From assembly GCA_900547105.1 (NCBI GenBank), contig URFL01000015.1:1-36244 (forward strand): a stretch of DNA of 36,244 bases. Direction: 5' to 3'. Source of the DNA: an uncultured Oscillospiraceae bacterium. Lineage in GTDB: Bacteria; Bacillota; Clostridia; Oscillospirales; Acutalibacteraceae. The notes under the pieces were generated by a model. The model saw only the letters and a program-made list of their open reading frames with translations, did not search any database and had not been told where the DNA came from. Positions 17,201 to 25,291 of this stretch are shown here, in pieces (within the stretch, counting starts at the first letter, position 1; every line of letters starts with the position of its first letter). A program made the position numbers and the translations under genes.

Positions 17201-17796
17201 GGCTACTGGCAGCGGGGGGGCAGGTGGCGGATGGCACCACCGTGCGGCTGCTGGTGCTGGTCGACCATATGCGCCAAAAGGTCACCAAATCGCGGGAAAC
17301 CATGGCGTATGCCACGGTGGAGGATTTAACCGGCAGCATGGAGATGCTGGTGTTTCCGAAAACGCTGGCGCGGTATGCCACTCTTCTGCAGGAGGGCGCC
17401 GCCGTCCTGATCACGGCGCGGGTCAGTGTGCGGGAGGATGAAGAACCAAAATTGATCTGTGACACGGTGCAGCCGGCGCCGGATCCGTCTGCGCCGCTGC
17501 CGGCGGAAACGGTCAAGCCAAAATCTGCTAAACCGGCAATGGATGCACCCGCACCGTCTACGCCGTCGGCGCATCACGGGTTGTATTTGAAAGTGCCCTC
17601 CCGCGGCAGTGCGTTGTACAAACGCGCCTGTTTGGTGATGGATGTGTTTGCCGGTGAACAGCCGCTGTATATCCGCTTTGCCGACACCGGCAAAATGGTC
17701 AAAGCGCCTGCCTCTATGGGGGTGTGGCCGCACGAGGTGATGATGCGCGAATTGCGGTCATTTTTGGGCGAAGAGAATGTGGTATGGGTACCGTGA
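14281..17796 (+). CDS. dnaE: DNA polymerase III alpha subunit
   Basis: A 1171-residue C-family polymerase. The N-terminal PHP domain keeps its metal ligands (HLHVHSEYSLLDG, ITDHGVMYG, TNDVHYL), so it may retain hydrolytic activity. The palm carries the catalytic aspartates D396 and D398 in MPDFDIDF and D548 in KVDFLG. Helix-hairpin-helix and OB-fold regions follow (OB about 990-1070), and a Pro/Ala-rich linker (about 1075-1110) leads to a small C-terminal domain. There is no inserted 3'-5' exonuclease, which separates it from PolC. Gram-positive cells usually have both. AAAGGAGG overlaps the whiA stop. No clear terminator follows, so read-through to pfkA is possible. Confidence 0.96.
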   Translation: MAFAHLHVHSEYSLLDGACRIQELVRRAAELGQTALAITDHGVMYGVVDFYKAAQKAGIHPIIGCEVYVAPRTRFDKVHGVDNGYHHLVLLCENDHGYHNLMKLVSLGWTEGFYSRPRVDEQLLEQYHEGLIALSACLAGEVPSRLRSGDYEGARQIAQRYSDLFGKDNYYLELQDHGLSEQKNINPQLIRLSRDTGIPLVCTNDVHYLTKEDARVQQVLLCIQTGTTLDDPSAMSFETDEFYLKSEQEMRALFPAIPEAFDNTARIAERCRVDIRFGELKLPTFTAPEGDNLSYFRRLCTEGLRRRYGDHPDAAITERLEYELSTIEQMGYVDYYLIVNDFVQYAKAHDIPVGPGRGSGAGSLCAYCMGITAIDPIRYNLLFERFLNPERVSMPDFDIDFCPQRRQEIINYVIGKYGADRVSQIITFGTMAARAAIRDVARVMSLPYALADQVAKLIPFELKMTIDKALEQSAKLRELVAGDERVEALIAMAKRVEGMPRNASTHAAGVVIAPRPVSDFVPLCLNGEAVATQYPMKILESLGMLKVDFLGLRNLTVIHDAERMIRQEQPDFAVADIPLDAAPVYEMLAAGNSMGVFQFESEGMKRVLVSLSPDCFEDLIAVISLFRPGPMDSIPKYIHNRHHPDAVRVHHPLLAPILNVTYGCIVYQEQVMQIFRELAGYSLGRADLVRRAMAKKQEDVMEQERTIFIHGLTDENGNVVVDGCCRRGVPEPTAQAIFDDMFSFASYAFNKSHAAAYATVAYQTAYLKCFYPRQYMAALLTSVLESGRVAGYIGECERMGIRVLPPSVNDSVSAFTVDGEHIRYGLLALKNLGRGLIDALVSEREQHGRFTDFFSFCKRMSGKKDFNRRAVESLIKCGALDGLGHNRRAMMLSYEGILDQLEEDNRRNLDGQLGFFDVAGEDTAVAPAIPACEEYSHAEKLAMEKEVTGLYISGHPLEPYRPLYKAMKLARMERLLAAGGQVADGTTVRLLVLVDHMRQKVTKSRETMAYATVEDLTGSMEMLVFPKTLARYATLLQEGAAVLITARVSVREDEEPKLICDTVQPAPDPSAPLPAETVKPKSAKPAMDAPAPSTPSAHHGLYLKVPSRGSALYKRACLVMDVFAGEQPLYIRFADTGKMVKAPASMGVWPHEVMMRELRSFLGEENVVWVP

Positions 17797-17862
17797 CTCT
17801 GTTACTTGGTAAAGTGTTGAAATTTCGCCGAAATCGTGAGCATTTATTGTCGAAAAGACGGA

Positions 17863-17890
17863 TTGATATTTTTGCTATTTACGATATAAT
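17863..17890 (+). promoter_or_regulatory. Sigma-A type promoter for pfkA
   Basis: TTGATA (17863-17868), 16-bp spacer, TATAAT (17885-17890) in the 163-bp gap after dnaE. A leader of about 60 nt precedes pfkA. Confidence 0.75.
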
Positions 17891-17959
17891 AAAATACTAA
17901 AGGTATCTCTATAGGTATCAGTGATTGCACGCATGTTGCGTTGAAGAGGAGATTTGACT

Positions 17960-18928
17960 ATGGCTATTCAAAAACTGGCGGTTCTGACAAGCGGCGGCGA
18001 CGCTCCCGGTATGAACGCTGCCATTCGTGCGGTCGTGCGCACGGCGCTGGGCGAAGGAATCGACATTTACGGTGTGTACCGTGGATATAACGGCTTGATC
18101 GACGGCGATATGGAGAAAATGAATCTGCGCAGTGTGTCGGATATTATCCATCGCGGCGGTACCATGCTGTATACGGCCCGCAGCAAAGAGTTCCAGACCG
18201 AAGAGGGTATGCAGAAAGCGGTCAAAACCTGCCGCGATAAAGGCATCGGCGGTGTGGTTGTGATCGGTGGCGACGGTTCGTTCCGCGGTGCACAGGATCT
18301 GACGCGCCATGGTATGCCGTGTGTCGGTATCCCCGGCACTATTGATAATGATATTTCCTGCTGCGAGCACACCATCGGTTATGACACGGCGCTCAACACC
18401 TGCATGGAAATGATCGACAAGGTGCGCGATACGGCGCAGTCGCATGACCGCTGTTCGGTGATCGAGGTTATGGGTCGCCGCGCGGGTTATCTGGCGCTGA
18501 ATGCCGGTATCGCGGCGGGCGCCACCAGCATTCTGGTGCCCGAAGTTGAATTTGATTTCCAGCGCGATATTCTGGATCGCATCGCGGCGACGTCCCGCAC
18601 CGGCAAAAAACACTTCATCATCGTGGTGGCCGAGGGTATCGGCCATGCGGACGAGATCGCGAAGAGGATCGAAAAAGAAACCGGTATCGAATCTCGTGCA
18701 ACCATTCTGGGTCATGTGCAGCGTGGCGGTTCGCCCACTGTGCGCGATCGCGTGCTGGCGAGCGAGATGGGTTATCACGCGGTACAGCTGCTGCTGCACG
18801 GTAAGAGCAACCGCATTGTGACCATCAAATCGGATAAAATCACCGATTATGATATCGAAGAAGCACTGCAAATGAAAAAACCTTTTGATCGTGATTTGTA
18901 CGAGATGGCACACAAGATTTCTATTTGA
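17960..18928 (+). CDS. pfkA: ATP-dependent 6-phosphofructokinase
   Basis: A 322-residue enzyme catalysing fructose-6-phosphate plus ATP to fructose-1,6-bisphosphate. Motifs: SGGDAPGMN (11-19), GGDGS (103-107), PGTIDND with the catalytic Asp (about 129), TIGYDTALN, EVMGRRAGYLAL and VVAEG. A Gly in GGDGS, not Asp, marks the ATP form and not the pyrophosphate form. ATG 17960 lies 8 nt after AGGAG. The in-frame TTG at 17954 is too close to that site. The gene has its own promoter and terminator, but it continues the hprK-to-dnaE direction and functionally belongs with hprK and glucokinase. Confidence 0.97.
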   Translation: MAIQKLAVLTSGGDAPGMNAAIRAVVRTALGEGIDIYGVYRGYNGLIDGDMEKMNLRSVSDIIHRGGTMLYTARSKEFQTEEGMQKAVKTCRDKGIGGVVVIGGDGSFRGAQDLTRHGMPCVGIPGTIDNDISCCEHTIGYDTALNTCMEMIDKVRDTAQSHDRCSVIEVMGRRAGYLALNAGIAAGATSILVPEVEFDFQRDILDRIAATSRTGKKHFIIVVAEGIGHADEIAKRIEKETGIESRATILGHVQRGGSPTVRDRVLASEMGYHAVQLLLHGKSNRIVTIKSDKITDYDIEEALQMKKPFDRDLYEMAHKISI

Positions 18929-18940
18929 TCGTGCATTTTC

Positions 18941-18977
18941 AAACCGGGAACAGAGACATTCTCTGCTCCCGGTTTTT
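18941..18977 (+). terminator. Intrinsic terminator of pfkA
   Basis: Left arm AAACCGGGAACAGAG pairs with CTCTGCTCCCGGTTT across a 5-nt loop with one mismatch, ending in five T. It starts 12 bp after the pfkA stop. Confidence 0.9.
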
Positions 18978-18990
18978 CGTATATTATAGA

Positions 18991-19030
18991 AAAGTGCCGA
19001 GGTGCTCCATACGGAACGCCTCGGCACTTT
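18991..19030 (-). terminator. Intrinsic terminator of glnN
   Basis: A perfect 12-bp inverted repeat (AAAGTGCCGAGG and complement) with a 16-nt loop. On the minus strand it is followed by TTTT, 11 bp beyond the glnN stop. It stands back to back with the pfkA terminator. Confidence 0.85.
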
Positions 19031-19041
19031 GTCTATTGTAT

Positions 19042-21135
19042 TTATCGTACGCTGAACAAAATCTCGCCGTAGCTCGGATAAGGCCACCAACGCTTGTCGG
19101 TGTACAGCTCCAACTCGTCGGCGACACTGCGCAGCTTCTGCATTACATCCAAAACGATGTGGCAGTAATACTGTGCGGTTTCCGCCACATCGGTGATGGC
19201 GGAAACTTTGTCCATCGCTGCTTGCAGCTGTTCCATATAGCGATACAGCTGGTTGCTGAGGTCATTAAGCTTTGTGATGAGCGTTTCTTCGGTATAGCAG
19301 TCGATGTTCGGCATCAGCTGCTTTTTGCTGAGTGCCGTCTGCGTCAACTCATGAATGTACGAACTAACCGACGGGATGATCTCTTTGCACACCATATCCA
19401 GCATGGTCAGCGCCTCGATATGAATGGTTTTGCTGTAATTTTCGTAAGCGATCTCCATGCGCGAGTGGATCTCGGCGGGGCTGAACACCTTGTGCTTGGT
19501 AAACAGAGCAATGTTCTTCGGCTCCTCGTACCGCGGCAGACAATCCGGCGTGGTGCGCAGGTTCAGCAGCCCGCGGCGTTCGGCTTCGGCGATCCATTCG
19601 TCGTTGTAGCCGTTGCCGTTGAAGATGATGCGCTTGTGTTCCTTGATCGTCTTTTTGATCAGCGTGTCCAGCGCGCTTTGGAAATCGTCAGCCGCTTCCA
19701 GTACATCGGCAAACTGGCTGAGCTCTTCCGCTACTGCTGTGTTCAAAATGATGTTGGCGCTGGCGATGGAGGCCGCTGACCCCAGCATACGGAACTCGAA
19801 TTTGTTGCCGGTGAAGGCAAAGGGAGAGGTACGGTTGCGATCGGTGGTGTCCTTGGGGAACCGCGGCAGCACATGCACACCTACCCGCATCTGCACCTTT
19901 TCTTTGGCATCATAAGCGGTGTTGCTTTCGATGGATTCCAAAATCTCGGTCAGCTCATCGCCCAGCGACACCGACACCACTGCCGGCGGGGCTTCGTGCG
20001 CGCCCAAACGGTGGTCGTTGCCCGCACCGGAGGCGGAGATGCGCAGCAGATCCTGATATTCGTCCACCGCTTTGATCACAGCGCACAGGAACAGCAGGAA
20101 TTGCGCATTGTCATACGGCGACTGACCCGGCTCCAGCAGGTTCACGCCGGTGTCGGTGGACAGCGACCAGTTGTTGTGCTTGCCGCTGCCGTTCACGCCG
20201 TCGAACGGCTTTTCGTGCAGCAGGCAAACCATGCCATGCCGCGCAGCCACCCGCTTCATCAGCTCCATAGTCAGCTGGTTGTGATCGGTGGCAATATTAG
20301 TAGTAGTGAAGATGGGCGCCAGCTCGTGCTGACCGGGTGCCACCTCGTTGTGCTCGGTTTTCGCGAGGATACCCAGCTTCCACAGCTCTTCGTCCAGCTC
20401 TTTCATAAACGCCGCGATGCGGGGCTTGATGGCGCCAAAATAGTGGTCGTCCATTTCCTGTCCCTTGGGCGGACGAGCGCCGAGCAGGGTGCGTCCGGTG
20501 TAGATCAGATCGCGCCGTTTGTCGAACACGTCGCGGTCGATCAGAAAATATTCCTGCTCGGGTCCCACGGTGGTAACGATGGAATGCACCGCCGTGTTGC
20601 CGAACAAACGCAGAATACGCAGCCCCTGCTTGTTGATCGCGTTCATCGACCGCAGCAGCGGCGTTTTTTTATCCAGCGATTCGCCGCCGTACGAGCAAAG
20701 CGTGGTGGGAATACACAGGGTACCGTCTTTGATAAAGGCATAGGAGGTGGGATCCCACACCGTGTAGCCGCGTGCCTCAAAGGTGGTGCGCAAGCCGCCG
20801 GAAGGGAAGCTGGAAGCGTCCGGCTCGCCTTTGATCAGCTCTTTGCCGGAAAATTCCATGATCACCTTGCCCTCGGCGGTGGGGGTGATAAAGCTGTCGT
20901 GTTTTTCCGCCGTGATATCGGTCAGCGGCTGGAACCAGTGGGTATAGTGGGTCACACCGTGTTCCAACGCCCAGTCTTTCATGGCGTTGGCGACCACATT
21001 GGCCACTTCCTGATCCAGCGCTTTGTTATCAGCAATGTACTTTTTGAGCGCCTTGTATGTGTCTTTGGGCAGTCGTTCCTGCATAACCGTGTCGTTAAAC
21101 ACCATGCAGCCAAACATTTCCGGCACCTTTGCCAT
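19042..21135 (-). CDS. glnN: Glutamine synthetase, type III
   Basis: A 697-residue GSIII-type enzyme that condenses glutamate and ammonia with ATP to form glutamine. The size (about 700 residues against about 450 for type I) and the N-terminal PEMFGCMVFND segment mark the type III family. Core active-site segments are visible: GPEQEYFLID, APGQHELAP, KPFDGVNGSGKHNNWS (ATP/ammonia region) and NRTSPFAFTGNKFEFRMLGS. The ATG at 21135 is the best start, with AGGAG and AAGGAG 3-15 nt upstream. An in-frame GTG 12 nt earlier sits on top of the ribosome site. The gene has its own promoter (21226-21255), diverging from alaS, and ends at the terminator 18991-19030. Confidence 0.95.
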   Translation of the reverse strand: MAKVPEMFGCMVFNDTVMQERLPKDTYKALKKYIADNKALDQEVANVVANAMKDWALEHGVTHYTHWFQPLTDITAEKHDSFITPTAEGKVIMEFSGKELIKGEPDASSFPSGGLRTTFEARGYTVWDPTSYAFIKDGTLCIPTTLCSYGGESLDKKTPLLRSMNAINKQGLRILRLFGNTAVHSIVTTVGPEQEYFLIDRDVFDKRRDLIYTGRTLLGARPPKGQEMDDHYFGAIKPRIAAFMKELDEELWKLGILAKTEHNEVAPGQHELAPIFTTTNIATDHNQLTMELMKRVAARHGMVCLLHEKPFDGVNGSGKHNNWSLSTDTGVNLLEPGQSPYDNAQFLLFLCAVIKAVDEYQDLLRISASGAGNDHRLGAHEAPPAVVSVSLGDELTEILESIESNTAYDAKEKVQMRVGVHVLPRFPKDTTDRNRTSPFAFTGNKFEFRMLGSAASIASANIILNTAVAEELSQFADVLEAADDFQSALDTLIKKTIKEHKRIIFNGNGYNDEWIAEAERRGLLNLRTTPDCLPRYEEPKNIALFTKHKVFSPAEIHSRMEIAYENYSKTIHIEALTMLDMVCKEIIPSVSSYIHELTQTALSKKQLMPNIDCYTEETLITKLNDLSNQLYRYMEQLQAAMDKVSAITDVAETAQYYCHIVLDVMQKLRSVADELELYTDKRWWPYPSYGEILFSVR

Positions 21136-21225
21136 AGTCTCCTTCACTCCTACTGTTGTAATACGGCGTGCGGTCCCTCTCCCTCAAAAGAAATCGTGCG
21201 CCCACTTCCGCTAAAAAGCCCTTCT

Positions 21226-21255
21226 AGTATACCTTATAAAGGGCGTGGTTGTCAA
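21226..21255 (-). promoter_or_regulatory. Sigma-A type promoter for glnN
   Basis: Minus strand TTGACA (21255-21250), 18-bp spacer, TATACT (21231-21226). A leader of about 80 nt follows. Its -35 is only 24 bp from the -35 of the alaS promoter on the other strand. Confidence 0.75.
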
Positions 21256-21279
21256 TCGCCAGAAAGCCGCCCGATGATA

Positions 21280-21308
21280 TTGACAAAAAAAGCCGGTTGG
21301 CATATAAT
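21280..21308 (+). promoter_or_regulatory. Consensus sigma-A promoter for the alaS operon
   Basis: TTGACA (21280-21285), exactly 17 bp, TATAAT (21303-21308): a full consensus match, predicting strong basal transcription starting near 21315. Confidence 0.9.
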
Positions 21309-21336
21309 TTGTAATTGGTTTACCTGATAGAACGGG

Positions 21337-21363
21337 CTCCCTGTCGGTTCGGGGAGATTTTTT
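21337..21363 (+). terminator. Terminator-like hairpin in the alaS leader
   Basis: CTCCC (21337-21341) pairs with GGGAG (21352-21356), followed by A and six T (21358-21363). It lies between the predicted start site and the alaS ATG. The stem is short. No T-box sequence accompanies it, so attenuation is only a possibility. Confidence 0.3.
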
Positions 21364-21387
21364 ATGAGTGAAGGAGACAAAACAGCT

Positions 21388-24033
21388 ATGCAGTGGACAG
21401 GTCTTAATGATTTACGGGAAAAATATTTATCGTTTTTTGAAAGCAAGGGGCATCTGCGTCTGCCCAGCTTCGGGTTGATTCCCAAAGGGGACAAATCCCT
21501 TTTGCTGATCAACTCCGGTATGGCACCGATGAAAAAATTCTTCACCGGCGAGATCACCCCGCCCCGCAAACGGGTTACTACCTGTCAAAAATGTATCCGC
21601 ACCCCCGATATCGAGCGGGTGGGCAAAACCGCACGCCACGGCACCTATTTTGAAATGCTTGGCAACTTCAGCTTCGGCGACTATTTCAAGCACGAAGCCA
21701 CCGCGTGGGCGTGGGAGTTCTGCACCAAGGTGCTGGAGCTGCCGGTCGACCGGATTTGGGTCAGCATTTATGAAAATGATGACGAAGCGTTTGATATCTG
21801 GACGCGTGAGGTGGGCGTAGCTGCCGACCATATTGTTCGTTTGGGCAAAGAGGACAACTTCTGGGAGCACGGCACCGGTCCCTGCGGCCCCTGCTCCGAA
21901 CTGTATTTTGACCGCGGCGAGGAATACGGCTGCGGTTCTCCCACCTGCGGCGTGGGCTGCGACTGCGACCGCTATGTCGAATTTTGGAACCTCGTGTTCA
22001 CCCAGTTCGACAGCGACGGTGCTGGCAACTATGCGCCGCTGGATCATCCTAACATCGACACCGGTATGGGATTGGAGCGTCTGGCCTGCATCATGCAGGG
22101 GGTGGACAACCTGTTTGAAGTGGACACGGTCCAGAACATCATGAAACATATCAGCCGCATTGCGGGCGTACATTACGGCGACGATCCCAAGACCGATGTG
22201 TCGCTGCGGGTTATCACCGACCATATCCGTTCCACTACCTTTATGATCGGCGACGGCGTGATGCCCTCCAACGAGGGTCGCGGTTACGTGCTGCGCCGTT
22301 TGCTGCGCCGTGCCGCGCGCCACGGTCGTTTGCTCGGCATCCACAAGCCGTTCCTGTATGAAGTGTGCGAAACGGTGATCAAAGAGAACCTGAATGCGTA
22401 TCCGGAGCTGGCGGAAAAGAAAGATTTCATCACCAAACTGATTCAAGTGGAGGAGAATTCCTTCTCCAAAACCATCGACAGCGGTCTGTCGCTGTTGGAT
22501 GATATGCTGGCGCATCTGGAGGGCACGGTGCTGTCCGGTGAGGATGCGTTTAAGCTGTACGATACCTATGGATTCCCGCTGGACCTGACCCAGGATATTC
22601 TGGAAGAAAAGGGCTTGACGGTGGACGAGCAGGCGTTTGCGGATCTGATGACCCAGCAGCGCGAACGCGCCCGCAACGCGCAAAGCGACGACGATACCAA
22701 CGCATGGAAAGACGGCGCGAGTGTGCTGGAACAGCTGACCCCCGGCAAATTTGTCGGCTATGAGGAGCTGAGTCACCAGGCGGTCGTGACCTCGATTATT
22801 GTGAATAACGAGCTGGTCGAAACTGTTTCGGCGGGCGAAAAAGCGGCTGTTGTGCTGGATGTGACCCCGTTCTACGCGGAAAGCGGCGGACAGGTGGGTG
22901 ATGTCGGCTCGCTGATTGGCGACGGCGCGCAGTTTGATGTAGAAAACACCATTAAAGGTCACAACGGCGTGATCGCTCATGTCGGTGTGCAAAAAGCCGG
23001 CGATCTGCGGGTAGGCGATGTACTCACTGCCGCGGTCAACGACGATGTGCGCCATGCGACCATGCGTAACCACTCGGCGGCGCACTTGCTGCAAGCGGCG
23101 CTGCGCCGGGTGCTGGGCACGCATGTTGAACAGGCTGGTCAGCTGGTAGATGCGCACCGTGTGCGCTTCGATTTCACCCATTTCTCGGCGCTGACGGCGG
23201 ACGAGCTGAAGCAGGTGGAAGAGCTGGTCAACGGCTGGATCCTCGCGGGTCTGGCAGTGGATGTACGCGAAATGCCGATCGAAGAGGCGAAAAAGCTGGG
23301 TGCTATGGCGTTGTTCGGTGAAAAATATGGTGATGTGGTGCGCGTGGTGCGTATGGGCGATGTGTCCATCGAATTCTGCGGCGGTACCCATGTGGATAAC
23401 ACGGCGAAGCTCGGCTTGTTCCGTGTGGTATCCGAAGGCTCGGTCGCGTCCGGTGTGCGCCGTATCGAAGCGGTGACCGGTTTTAACCTGCTGGAGGTTA
23501 TGGATGAGCAGCGCCAGCTGCTGGAGTATACCGCGGACACCATCAAAGCCAGCAATGTTGAGGATATTGCCCGCCGTTCGGCACAGCTGATGGCGGAGCT
23601 GAAAGCCACCCAGAAGGAGCTGGATGAGATCAAAGCCCGTATGGCGTCGCAAAAGGTGGAAGGCTTGTTCCAAAACGCCAAAACGGTGAACGGCGTGAAA
23701 ATCGTGGCGGCCGCGTTTGCGGGTGCCGGTGCCGATACCGTGCGCGAAATGTGCAACCGCAGCAAGGATCTGGTGGGTGATGCTGCCGTGGTCGTGCTGC
23801 TGGCGGGTATGCAGGAATCGGCAAGCTCTGTCTCCTTTGCGTGCTATTGCTCGGCGGCGGCTGTGGCGCTGGGTGCGCATGCCGGCAAAATCATCAAAGA
23901 AGTTGCGGCGATTTGCGATGGTCGTGGCGGCGGTCGTCCGGATATGGCGCAGGGCGGCGGTAAAGATCTGACCCGCGTGGACGATGCGGTCAACGCGGTG
24001 GACGATATCGTAGCCAAGCTGGTGACGAAATAA
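21388..24033 (+). CDS. alaS: Alanine--tRNA ligase
   Basis: An 881-residue class II aminoacyl-tRNA synthetase charging tRNA-Ala. The catalytic core shows the class II motifs (RVTTCQKCIR, RHGTYFEMLGNFSFGDYF, GMGLERLACIMQG). The editing domain carries the zinc/editing motifs HSAAH and CGGTH. The C-terminal C-Ala/DHHA1 domain ends in DGRGGGRPDMAQGGGKD. Start 21388 (MQWTGLNDLREKYL) matches the family N-terminus and has AAGGAG upstream; the in-frame ATG at 21364 adds eight non-family residues. It heads a plus-strand operon with consensus promoter 21280-21308. Confidence 0.97.
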   Translation: MQWTGLNDLREKYLSFFESKGHLRLPSFGLIPKGDKSLLLINSGMAPMKKFFTGEITPPRKRVTTCQKCIRTPDIERVGKTARHGTYFEMLGNFSFGDYFKHEATAWAWEFCTKVLELPVDRIWVSIYENDDEAFDIWTREVGVAADHIVRLGKEDNFWEHGTGPCGPCSELYFDRGEEYGCGSPTCGVGCDCDRYVEFWNLVFTQFDSDGAGNYAPLDHPNIDTGMGLERLACIMQGVDNLFEVDTVQNIMKHISRIAGVHYGDDPKTDVSLRVITDHIRSTTFMIGDGVMPSNEGRGYVLRRLLRRAARHGRLLGIHKPFLYEVCETVIKENLNAYPELAEKKDFITKLIQVEENSFSKTIDSGLSLLDDMLAHLEGTVLSGEDAFKLYDTYGFPLDLTQDILEEKGLTVDEQAFADLMTQQRERARNAQSDDDTNAWKDGASVLEQLTPGKFVGYEELSHQAVVTSIIVNNELVETVSAGEKAAVVLDVTPFYAESGGQVGDVGSLIGDGAQFDVENTIKGHNGVIAHVGVQKAGDLRVGDVLTAAVNDDVRHATMRNHSAAHLLQAALRRVLGTHVEQAGQLVDAHRVRFDFTHFSALTADELKQVEELVNGWILAGLAVDVREMPIEEAKKLGAMALFGEKYGDVVRVVRMGDVSIEFCGGTHVDNTAKLGLFRVVSEGSVASGVRRIEAVTGFNLLEVMDEQRQLLEYTADTIKASNVEDIARRSAQLMAELKATQKELDEIKARMASQKVEGLFQNAKTVNGVKIVAAAFAGAGADTVREMCNRSKDLVGDAAVVVLLAGMQESASSVSFACYCSAAAVALGAHAGKIIKEVAAICDGRGGGRPDMAQGGGKDLTRVDDAVNAVDDIVAKLVTK

Positions 24034-24058
24034 TCAAGATAGCAGGAGGATGACCGAT

Positions 24059-24391
24059 ATGGATTGCGTTTTTTGCAGCATTGTGCGGGGGGATATTCCC
24101 TCGAAAAAAGTGTACGAGGACGACCAGGTGCTGGCGTTTTACGATATCGAGCCGAAAGCACCGGTGCATATTCTGGTGATCCCCAAACAGCATATCTCCG
24201 GCGCCGCGGAGCTGACGGCGGAAAACGCCGCTGTGGTGGCGCATGTGTTTGAAGTGATTGCCAAAATCGCCCGCGAACAGAACATCGGCGATTTCCGCGT
24301 GGTCACCAACAACGGCGTGGGCGCCGGTCAAACGGTGCCGCATCTGCATTTCCATATTCTCGCCGGTAAAGTGCTGGGGGAAATGGGCTAA
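24059..24391 (+). CDS. HIT family nucleotide hydrolase
   Basis: A 110-residue HIT protein with the histidine triad PHLHFHILAG (H95, H97, H99; H97 the likely nucleophile) and an N-terminal CVFC zinc half-site. Close relatives hydrolyse purine nucleoside phosphoramidates or adenylylated lysine, substrates that aminoacyl-tRNA synthetases can produce as side products. Placing it directly after alaS therefore makes sense, though this link is inference. ATG 24059 is nine bases after AGGAGG (24044-24049). The in-frame ATG at 24050 touches that site and is unlikely. It starts 25 nt after alaS. Confidence 0.93.
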   Translation: MDCVFCSIVRGDIPSKKVYEDDQVLAFYDIEPKAPVHILVIPKQHISGAAELTAENAAVVAHVFEVIAKIAREQNIGDFRVVTNNGVGAGQTVPHLHFHILAGKVLGEMG

Positions 24392-24406
24392 AAGGGGGCG
24401 CTTTCC

Positions 24407-25291
24407 ATCATCTATATTGTCATGGATCTGGAATGGAACGGCGCGTATTCCCGCAAAGCGCACGGATATTTCAACGAGATCATCGACATCGGCGCGGTCA
24501 AGCTGGATAGCGACCTGCGCGAGCTGGATCGTTTTCAAGCGGTCATCAAGCCGTCCATCAGCCGAAAATTGTCGGATATTGTGCAAAATCTGACCCATAT
24601 CGAACCGGAGGAACTGGATCGCGGCGTGACCTTTGGGCAAGCGATGAGCGCGCTGCGCGCATGGATCGGTGAGGGCGAAGCCGCGTTGCTGACGTGGAGC
24701 CAGACCGATTTGCTGGTGCTGATGGAGGATTTCCGCTTTTTCTATAAAAAGCAGGAAGTGCCGTTTATGACGCATTATGCGGACATTCAGCGCTATTGTC
24801 AGCAGAAAATGGGTGTGCCGCTGGGGCAGCAGCTGGGGCTGCGCAGCGCTTGCGAGCGACTGTCGATCAGCACGGAGGGGATGGAAACTCATCGCGCCCT
24901 CGGCGATACGCTGCTGACGGTGGAGGTGCTGCGCGCCGTAGGCGACAGCACATCGCTGCCGGAGGAGCTGCAGCCGGCGGACGACATCTTTTACGAGCGG
25001 GTACTGTTCAAGCCGTATGTGCTGCGGGATCTGGATGATCCGCTGGTGGATCGCAGCCAAATGCGTTTTGTTTGTCCGGATTGCGGGCGACGGCTGCGCC
25101 ATAAGACCCCGTGGGCGTTTGGTGGTCATGCCTTTTGCGCCGACTTGATTTGCGGCAGCTGCCAAAAAGAATACCGCGGTCGGGTGCAGTTCAAAAAGAA
25201 ATACGACAGCGTGGATGTGAAACGCAAGCTGGTGGAAAAGAAACCACCGGAAGACGAAAAACAGGAGGAAAAAGACCATGGCGCAGAATAA
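24407..25291 (+). CDS. DEDDh 3'-5' exonuclease with C-terminal zinc ribbon; probable AUC start
   Basis: An RNase T/DnaQ-like exonuclease domain. The first strand IYIVMDLEW holds the first two acidic metal ligands (D7, E9), LLTWSQTDLLVL holds the next Asp, and THRALGDTL holds the His and last Asp. The C-terminal part has CPDC (223-226) and CGSC, forming a zinc ribbon, then a highly charged tail. The first ATG in frame (24422) would cut the first beta strand just before its catalytic Asp and is 23 nt from the only good ribosome site, AAAGGGGG (24391-24398). The ATC at 24407 is 8 nt from it and restores the family N-terminus, so I place the start there (294 residues). The end overlaps mscL by 14 bp. 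Substrate (DNA or RNA) unknown. Confidence 0.82.
   Translation: MIYIVMDLEWNGAYSRKAHGYFNEIIDIGAVKLDSDLRELDRFQAVIKPSISRKLSDIVQNLTHIEPEELDRGVTFGQAMSALRAWIGEGEAALLTWSQTDLLVLMEDFRFFYKKQEVPFMTHYADIQRYCQQKMGVPLGQQLGLRSACERLSISTEGMETHRALGDTLLTVEVLRAVGDSTSLPEELQPADDIFYERVLFKPYVLRDLDDPLVDRSQMRFVCPDCGRRLRHKTPWAFGGHAFCADLICGSCQKEYRGRVQFKKKYDSVDVKRKLVEKKPPEDEKQEEKDHGAE

Noticed and set aside
17797..17862. Terminator after dnaE
   Set aside because: Only weak ATTTCG/CGAAAT pairing without a T run; not enough to call.
21136..21219. glnA-type glutamine riboswitch before glnN
   Set aside because: GCGGAAGTGGG slightly resembles the core, but the rest of the motif is missing and that RNA class is known from cyanobacteria.
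21309..21387. T-box leader for alaS
   Set aside because: The leader is only about 70 nt and lacks the GGTGGNACCGCG antiterminator sequence and specifier stem.
21427..23880. Long open frame antisense to alaS, with similar ones opposite dnaE (15118-17145) and the cyclic-di-GMP gene (3557-4999)
   Set aside because: Each lies wholly opposite a well-identified gene, is His/Arg/Gln-rich as expected of reverse reading in G+C-rich DNA, and has no supporting start signals.
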